The translations under genes were made by a program, and so were the position numbers. A stretch of DNA of 64,000 nt from Jackrogersella multiformis. Taxonomy: Eukaryota; Ascomycota; Sordariomycetes; Xylariales; Hypoxylaceae. Below the pieces are notes generated by a model that did no database searches, was not told the origin of the DNA, and saw nothing but the letters and a program-made list of their open reading frames with translations. The stretch covers positions 2,046,001 to 2,110,000 of the forward strand of contig CADCXD010000009.1 of assembly GCA_902806575.1 (NCBI GenBank), read 5' to 3'. This document shows positions 56,779-64,000 of the stretch, one piece after another; within the stretch, counting starts at the first letter, position 1; each line of letters opens with the position of its first letter.

Positions 56779-59547
56779 ATCGCCATGATATAACTTCAAG
56801 GAAATTTTGCAGGACGGAGCGAGAGATTGAGAGAAGGCACCTGCATTCTTTTTTAGGGCTAGAGACTAACGAGTCAGAAAGAAAAGGAGCTGAGGCGAGG
56901 GATTGCTTTGTGGCTTGGCGCATTACTGGATATGTCATTGATAGTCGTCGAAACTCTGCTTCAGCCTCCTAACAGCCCCCTTTTCCCTGGGCGCATCTCC
57001 ATATTTCATCGGTGAAGAGTATCGGTACAAGGGCACGTGCTGACGCGTACAGGAAAGAAGTGGACGGAATGGGCAATCCAGGGGTACCTAAGGTAGCGTC
57101 TAAGTACCGATACCTTGCCATAGGCTGACTTAGTACTTAATTAGCGAAAGAACATTAGTGAACTGGAGTTTCATAGCGGACTACTGCAAGCAAGCAAATT
57201 GACAATCAAAAAATTACGCACGCGACACCGAGTCCGCCATCGGATTGCCGCCCCCGATTGGAGACTCCCCAAAATCCCATCCACCAGGGTCCGGGTTCTT
57301 CGTATCTATCAGATCAATTTTTTTTCTTCTTCGCGTATCTGGAAGTCTTATCTGATCACCTGCAAAGAACAAATACCAATTGAATGTTTCTTGAACAACC
57401 CGGCCTAGTGGGCTATTTCGGCTTTTCCCCTCGACGTTTCATTGTTCACTCAGCGTGACATCATTGCAAGGTAATGTATATGCGACGCTTATGCAAGGTC
57501 AAGGCAGAAGCTTGCAACCATGTCAAAGAATGGCATGGTAGTGCACACTCACCAATCACACTGCTGTTCTTTGAGCAGCCATATGATATTTCAAGATACA
57601 GCTTCAAAGACTCATGTATCACACGAATTGGCCAATCGTAAGCCAGACATCCTCGAACGCAGCGGTGTAAATGGTCAGAATAATTTGCATAGGAAAGAGT
57701 GCATACTTGTGGTATGTAACAAAAAGCTGACCGCCACCAGCACTTAATATTTTTCTAGTAGAATTTTATTCTCGTTTGTCCTCTTAATCTTCTCCCACAC
57801 ATTTACGTTATGTTACTTATATTTAAGTGCCAAAACATCATTCAGATGGGACTTTGCCTCGCAGCCAGGAAAAGAACCCTGCGGCAATTATATAATATAG
57901 TGTATTTCGAAGTGGTAACACCATCTTCAGCCTCATTGGCTACAGCAGCTATAGGGCTGTCCACTGGGGGTATGTGACAAGCATATAACCCTCGACGGGT
58001 TACGATAAAGTGTGAGGCACCATTTGAGTTTAACTATTGAAGTTTACTTTTATGCTTAAAGTTTAATTTCAGCCCTGTGAAACTGTACGTACCAAAACTT
58101 GACCTAAGATCGGACGGTGATCAACCTTTTAATGTTAGGTTCCTGTGGTGAGATAGATATCCTAGTTAGTCCCTATCCTTAGCTGCCTAAGTAGTCTTAC
58201 CTCGCGCAGTTCGCGGTGGATTTCTGTTATTGAATCTTTGAAGTGATAGGTATGATTAAATATTGTTAAGCTGATGGACGGATCAACAAGATACTATAGC
58301 CCTGAAGATCTCATTAACGGAACCTTTTTTTGGTTTATTCCCTCGTGGCGGGTACCTACATCAACTACGTAGGTATGTAGGTACATAGTGATGAATGGTT
58401 AGGTACCTAGGTACTAAGAAATGAAAAATATTACCGAGCAGCATCCTTTTGGAAATCCGGGGTGTATTACGTGATGCTGAAACTATCAGATCACTACCTA
58501 TAAATAATTTTTATATATTTGTATTATTATTATAAGAGCTTAAAGTGACTACTGTAGCTCCTTGGTTGCTCCAATGGGTAGCACGTGATCCGTGGGTGAT
58601 CTTATTCATATTGACCTTATTCTTTTCCCCGTTATATCTCAACACACCTTTGGCTAGCCGTGGTACAAGATATATAATTCATTTCGTATGTTTATGAGCT
58701 ATTTGTGGATTTAAATTACATTTAAAAAGATGCTCTATTGATGGGACAGTTATTCAAGCGCAGGTGTAAAAAGCTTATACAAAGGTTTGGGTAGAGCTTC
58801 CAATTGGCTCTTAGCGGGACGGCACGTGATATAGATCGGTTATCAAGAGACCAAAATAACAATGTAGGGCTTATCTGAGCCATAAACTTTGTCGGCATCC
58901 TCGGCACCAATGTCTCGGATATGTACATGGAGAAACATGAGACCTGGCACATCCTACCTCGACAGGTGGCAGGCGAAAGGATCACAGCTTCTTCGTTCTT
59001 AATCTCCTCGTACTACTTACTGAATATAGTAAGTACTCGGTTTCGGAGCGTCGGAACATGACAAGGACATGATGGGAAGAATTCATATATCGGTTTTTAC
59101 CAACGGCGAAGATTATGTCAGCTCGAGTTTTAGACCCAAATAAGGTAATTTACCGGTTGGATGAAGTTAAGCGGTTGGTTGGTTATCAGTTATTGGGTGA
59201 TGTAAACTTTAGGAGATATGGCGTGCGAGAACATTAACAGGGCTGAGTGGTATGGGTGAAACAGCAGCAGGATTACGCAACCGCTAGATTGACTGATCAA
59301 GAGACACTTTTGTCAGCAGTTCATGCAATAAGATGGCTTCTGAGGCGCGAATTCCGATCATCGCCAGAATAATAATGGATTTATGTCCTGACAAGTTCAA
59401 TACCGAGCAGCTCTATAATTCTAGGATTGCGCCTAGTTTTTCTTCTCAAAAACAATTACTCAACCCATGACGCCGGAAAGCTATGATAGATCCATCCCCA
59501 TGAGCTAGATTGCGCATTAAGTTCAACCGGATTTCGAATTTCACAGG
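56779..59547. other. Divergent gene-free region
   Basis: About 2.8 kb between two divergently transcribed genes. Apart from one TACCTAGGTA palindrome (58404-58413) nothing is recognisable. Short frames such as 57520-57747 and 58722-58985 have no family resemblance. Confidence 0.6.
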
Positions 59548-61339
59548 ATGGCTGCTTCTCACGGTGAAGATAGCCCCTTACTGGGAGCGGATACGGCAGA
59601 TCGCACTTCGATACGATCGTCCTCGATTCATAAGCTCCCCACCGAGGACGGCGAGGAAGATGGTCCATCATCACCACCAGAGTTCGGTAACATCGAGGAC
59701 GATGTCCTTCCCGAAGAATCCGTCCTAGGTCGGAATATCGACTGGAAGAGCGCCTACATCATTGCGATATCTCGTGTTATCGGCAGCGGAATCTTCGCAG
59801 TCCCGGGCGTGATCCTAACCTCCGTCGGGAGCGTCGGCCTCTCACTTTCTATCTGGGTGTTGGGCGCCGTCGTGGTAGCATGCGGGTTATCTGTGTCTTT
59901 AGAATACGGCTGCATGCTACCTCGATCCGGTGGCGATAAAGTATATCTCGAGTTTACGTATCCGCGGCCTCGCTTCTTCGCCTCGACCATGATCGCAGTC
60001 CAAGCCGTGCTCCTGGGCTTTACAGCCAGCAACTGTATCATCTTCAGCCAATATGTGCACTTCGTGTTCGACGCAGAACCCGGTGACTTTTCCAAGAAGT
60101 CTCTCGCAGTAGGGCTCCTCACCGTCATCACCGTCATCCACGGTGTGTGGTACAAGGCAGGGATACGCATTCAGAACTTCCTCGGCTGGGTCAAGGTGGG
60201 GATAGTCCTGTTCATGGTGTTCGCGGCCCTCTACGTCGTGATATTTAGGCCGGAGCAGGAGGACGCGGATATCAAACCAACAAAACTGCAGTCTTGGGAA
60301 GGACTATGGGAGGGAAGTGACTGGAATCTCGGAACCATTGCAACTTCACTCTTCAAGGTCTTCTACTCCTATGCCGGCCTGTCGAATCTAAACAATGTCA
60401 TGAATGAAGTTAAAGACCCCGTCAGAACATTGAAGTCGGTTTCGCTCACGGCTCTTGTTACGGCGTGCCTCCTCTACTTGTTGGCCAACCTAGCTTATCT
60501 CGCTGTGGTACCGGTAGAAGAGATCAAGAAAGGCGGCCAACTAGTTGCTGCTCTGTTCTTCGAGCGCATATTTGGTGTCAATGTTGGCAGGAGATTCTTA
60601 CCCCTTGCTGTTGCACTTTCGGCAGCAGGCAACGTGATGGTGGTTACATTTGCGCTTGTGAGTCTCATTGGAATCATAGGGAGCTTATTCTGGGCCGTAA
60701 GAATCTAATCGGCTTTAGGCACGTCTAAACCAGGAAATTGCCCGCGCAGGCTTTCTGCCGTTTTCGAGACTTCTATCCTCGTCGAAACCTTTTAACGCGC
60801 CCATGGGCGGTCTTATCGTGCACTATATCCCATCCGTTCTTGTGATCGTGCTTCCGCCGTCGAGCGAGGTTTACTCTTTCATACTAGAAGTGGAGGGCTA
60901 TCCTGGGCAAATATTTGCGCTTGCAACATCTATAGGGCTCGTCTGGCTACGATACAAGAGGCCGGATCTGAAGAGACCTTTCAAGGCTTGGATACCCGCC
61001 GTTATATTCAGGATCATACTGTCCTTTTCTCTTCTCGCAGCGCCCTTCTTTCCGCCTTCACATCCGAAACCCGGCGGCATATTCTACGCCACATACGCTA
61101 TAGTTGGCGTCGGCATGTAAGTGGCACAGATCACCGCATAACTCACCGACGGAGGTGCCTTATGAATCCCTAATCCCGTAGGCTGACAAATTTGTAGACT
61201 TCTTTTCGGGTTCTTATACTGGCTAGTATGGACGATCATACTACCCCGACTCGGCCGATACAGGCTGGAAGAGAAGCAGGACGTGTTAGATGACGGAACG
61301 GCCATCACCGTGCTTACGCGCGTGCCCGAGCTTGAGTAA
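59548..61339 (+). CDS. Amino-acid permease, MUP1-like (high-affinity methionine permease type)
   Basis: Three exons (59548-60657, 60719-61116, 61198-61339) join in phase to give 549 residues. Introns are 61 and 81 nt. After a 65-residue acidic cytosolic tail comes SVLGRNIDWKSAYIIAISRV with IGSGIFAVPG, the start of TM1 in the MUP1/LAT group of APC transporters. About twelve hydrophobic helices follow, with SRSGG-like MLPRSGGDKVYLE in TM3, KVFYSYAGLSNLNNVMNEVK in the middle and QEIARAGFLPFSRLL before the C-terminal helices. The first intron ends just before ARLNQEIARAG, and the family motif is only complete when it is removed. The protein should import methionine or related amino acids at the plasma membrane. 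The exact substrate cannot be told from sequence. Confidence 0.9.
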
Positions 61340-61878
61340 TCTCGCCGAGCTTTGCATCTGTATAATTGCAGAACGCAATATCTAATAGTGATTGTGCAAC
61401 TTGCTTATAACTCTAGTGCGTGTAGTTGTATGTTGACTCGGAGCAACACGATTAGAAATAGTGGACGGTGAAGGATAGGATTACAAATAGGCTAGGATTT
61501 ATAATCAGTGTTTACCATAGAAGGCCAGATGCATCATGCCGCACCCGTGTATAATCTCTACACCAGTCGTATGACGTCCTACCATAGGGGCTTCCACCAC
61601 TGCTTGCGCAATCACCTAGTGAGCATTGCGTGCTCTATGCTCTTTGCGGGGAAGGTTGGAGAGTTACTACATCTACCTATCCCCGGAAGCCATTCACTGA
61701 ATTACTGATAAGTATATATATGAGGTAGCATTCAACAAGTCCAAAGGTAACCCACCTCCCTAATAGAGAACTATACAAATACCAACACTCGCCTCCTTCC
61801 CGTCGACTGACTCATACATAATCGAAGCATACTAGCTAGCTTAGGTTGCTATACCCATAAACAATCCGAAAATAAACA
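61340..61878. other. Intergenic spacer, no gene
   Basis: About 0.54 kb between two plus-strand genes, holding the 3' end of the permease gene and the promoter of the AsaB-like gene. Confidence 0.6.
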
Positions 61879-63090
61879 ATGGCCTCCCCAGACGTCCAGC
61901 TTCCCAGCACCGCCCCGACCTTCATGGCCGGCGGGCTGCCGGCGGCATTCGCGACGCAGCCGGCTATCGACGTCGACACGGTGTTGAACTATTTCAAGGA
62001 CGCGGAGGACGGCTCGCCGCCCCAGCCGACCTACACCGACAAGCCCGAGACCTACGAGCGCCCCGTCGTCGCCCACCCCGTCCACATCACCGACGTGCGC
62101 GGCCGCGAGTCCCAGTACACGCTCGACGGCAACGGGTTCCAGTACGTCCCCCACGTGGCCCAGGAGAAGGACTTCGCCGACGACGAGCACATCAAGGCCG
62201 TCTACTACCCCGAGACCGAGCAGCTGCTCAAGGACGTGTAGGTGTTTGCCCCTGTCGTCAGCACTCGTAATAGCTATATTACGTAACATCAAACATCAAA
62301 CAACATATGATGACTATGTGATATGCAGAGCGGACTGCTAACGTCTAACACCACACACAGCACCGGCGCGTCTAAGATCTTCATCTTCGACCACACGATC
62401 CGCCGCCAGCCCGCGGACCAGCGTGGCTCGGCCGATATCGCCAAGGCGCTCCGGGGCCCCGTGAACCGCGTCCACATCGACCAGTCGTACGAAGCCTCGC
62501 TGTCCCGCGTGCCGCACCACCTGCCGGCCGAGGAAGCCTCGGAGCTCCTCAAGGGCCGCGTCCAGATCATCAATGTGTGGAGGCCTATCAAGACCGTCCT
62601 CCGAGATCCGTATGACTCCCCTCCCCTTTCTCGCTCTCTTCCACTTCCTCGCCCCTTTTTTCTTTTCCTCTTTTCCTTCTTCCTTCATATACATACCTAT
62701 ATGCCTATATAAAACAACAACAATACCAACCCCCCATCCCCAAACCGTAACAAATATTCCCAGCCCGGCTAACCCGGTCCCTGCAGCCTCGCCATCGCGG
62801 ACGCCTTCTCGGTCGGCGAGGATGAGCTGGTGCCGATCGCGCTGATCTACCCGAACCGGCGGGGCGAGACGTTCGCGGTGCGGCACGCGCCGGGCCACCG
62901 GTGGTACTACAAGAGCGGGCTGACGCCGCAGGAGGTGCTGCTGATCAAGTGCTTCGACTCCAAGACGGACGGCCGCGCCCGCCGCGTCCCGCACACCGCC
63001 TTCTCCGACCCGCGCGCCGCCGACGACGTCCCCTCCCGCGAGAGCATCGAGGTCCGCGCCTTGGTCTTCCACCCCGAGGATCGCGACTAG
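61879..63090 (+). CDS. AsaB/CmcJ-like hydroxylase-desaturase family protein
   Basis: Three exons (61879-62237, 62361-62609, 62787-63090) join in phase to give 303 residues. Introns are 123 and 177 nt. Family landmarks are VLNYFKDAEDGSPPQPTY near the N-terminus, IFIFDHTIRRQ, VHIDQSYEASLSRV, RVQIINVWRPIKTVLRDP, LIYPNRRGETFAVRHAPGH with RWYYKSGLTPQEVLLIKCFD, and PHTAFSDP. These match the fungal family annotated as GA4 desaturase-like or as AsaB/CmcJ-type hydroxylase/desaturase. It has the His-x-Asp (HID) and a later His (PHTAF) typical of Fe(II)/2-oxoglutarate-type sites, though the reaction is known for only a few members, all in natural-product pathways. No biosynthetic partner is adjacent, so the substrate is open. 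The protein looks complete, cytosolic and GC-rich. Confidence 0.88.
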
Positions 63091-63677
63091 GAGCGGAGGC
63101 AAGTATTGGGATAGGGACGGGGATAGGGGAGGGATGTGATGCGATGCTGCGAAAGTGTACGCTGGGATATCATGTGTGTACGCTTCGAGGCGGAGGAATG
63201 GTTAGGGTAGATTGTCAAATTAACTGGATTGTATACGACTCTATTGTCAAAATATCCTGCCTTAATGGTCTGCACTTGATTGAAACTTGTGATATTGAAG
63301 AAATCTGGGAATATCTATTTCTGCTGAGTAGTACCTCTCTCATACTATGTTGTAGTATTTGGGCGCAACAAGAAGTTAAGTTAAGAAAGGTATATTTGGA
63401 TTTCGAATAGGGGCAGGCGCTGATCCCTGAACGTAAGACACTTTTCAATCCTAGAATATAGACCCAACCCATCTATTCACCTTACAAATGCTCAACCGTC
63501 GAACACCCCGAGATAATAACATCAATATATCGATAAATTTTAAAATCGCGCCTGTCTTAGATATCTTAAACGCCGGTTCAATGCAATCCGTTCATATGTA
63601 CCCCTATCTGTTCCGGCACACTTTTCCCTCCCCTCTACCCTCTACCCCCTATCCCAACTCCTAGTACCCAGCACCCC
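63091..63677. other. Convergent intergenic spacer
   Basis: About 0.6 kb between the 3' ends of the AsaB-like gene and the methyltransferase gene. No coding potential is seen. Confidence 0.6.
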
Positions 63678-64000
63678 CTACTCACCCCCCTTCCCCAAAT
63701 CCAAATCCGAACCCAACTCCACCCTCACCCCCTCTCCCTCAAACTCCATCCCCCTAAACCCCTCCTCGACGACCCAAGCGCGGCCCCTCTCGAGCGGGTT
63801 CAGGAACGCGCAGGCGTCGCCGACGACCAGCAGGCCGGGCGGGCGGCTGCCCTCCTGCTGGACGGCCTCGGCGACGCGGTTCAGCGTGGTGCGGATGACG
63901 CGCTGGTCGGGGCAGCTGGCGCGCTCGACCACGGCGCAGGGCGTGCTCCGCGGCCAGAGCGTGCGCCGCGGGGGGGCTGTTGCCCTTCCCTCTCCCTCTC
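63678..64000 (-). CDS. MET1: C-terminus of uroporphyrinogen-III C-methyltransferase (partial)
   Basis: Minus-strand frame, open to the right edge of the window, with a TAG stop at 63678-63680. About 107 residues are visible. The start of the gene lies beyond position 64000. The sequence VVERASCPDQRVIRTTLNRV, then AVQQEGSRPPGLLVVGDAC, fits the end of the SUMT/CobA methylase fold (ERAS-x-PDQR and PPGLLVVG). In fungi this enzyme (Met1) makes precorrin-2 for siroheme, the cofactor of sulphite and nitrite reductases. The tail after WVVEEGFRGMEFEGEGV is charged and less conserved. A diphthine synthase-type methylase is less likely, because the PDQRVIRTTL box is specific for SUMT. Confidence 0.75.
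   Translation of the reverse strand, partial: EGEGRATAPPRRTLWPRSTPCAVVERASCPDQRVIRTTLNRVAEAVQQEGSRPPGLLVVGDACAFLNPLERGRAWVVEEGFRGMEFEGEGVRVELGSDLDLGKGGE

Overview
The window looks like nuclear DNA of a filamentous ascomycete, most likely a Sordariomycete. The order Xylariales is only a guess. The evidence is split genes with 45-315 nt GT-AG introns and internal branch-like CTAAC/CTAAT motifs, a Zn2Cys6 regulator, a fungal GH3 beta-xylosidase, a tandem-CCCH fungal protein, a mannitol/arabinitol-type SDR with a presequence-like N-terminus, an extremely AT-rich island of the kind left by RIP, and several decayed genes. Genes lie on both strands and are separated by 0.5-3.5 kb. There are no operons, rRNA genes, recognisable tRNA genes or CRISPR arrays. 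Exon limits below were built by hand from reading frame, splice consensus and family continuity.

Region 1 (1-12.1 kb): 3' end of an unrecognised gene; a type II membrane glycoprotein with a PAN-like ectodomain; a four-repeat SMP (seed-maturation-protein/LEA-like) protein; a secreted GH3 beta-xylosidase rebuilt from five exons, with an XlnR-like site upstream; a CCCH protein with a DUF7923-type domain; a short telomere-like tract; and a YDR514C/Gfd2-type RNase H-fold protein with one weak active-site motif.

Region 2 (12.5-21 kb) is a decay zone: two different cytochrome P450 pseudogenes on opposite strands, a scrap of an MFS transporter, an RRM-type gene with two in-frame TAG codons, an apparently intact Zn2Cys6 regulator, then about 1.3 kb of almost pure A/T holding a perfect 9 x 20 bp minisatellite. 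This may be the remains of a small biosynthetic cluster (inference).

Region 3 (21-27 kb) is accessory: a tannase/feruloyl-esterase-type hydrolase without an obvious signal peptide, a ten-cysteine secreted KP4-like protein, and a FAD monooxygenase with one junction that cannot be spliced cleanly in frame.

Region 4 (28-48 kb) is mostly housekeeping: membrane NPP-type phosphodiesterase, mitochondrial GTPase MTG1, Rpd3L-type PHD protein Cti6, a conserved fungal protein with a WICEFCEYERIFG motif, and a 1587-residue disordered basic protein possibly of the eisosome Seg1 type.

Region 5 (48-64 kb): a 3.5 kb gene-poor stretch, a D-arabinitol 2-dehydrogenase-like SDR, a GT62 mannosyltransferase, a MUP1-like amino-acid permease, an AsaB/CmcJ-like protein, and the 3' end of a uroporphyrinogen-III methyltransferase gene.

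The strongest signal not explained by genes is a perfect 10-bp palindrome, TACCTAGGTA. I count 21 exact copies where about 0.06 would be expected at random. All lie between genes or in dead genes, often inside longer runs of GTAGGTA/TACCTAC.
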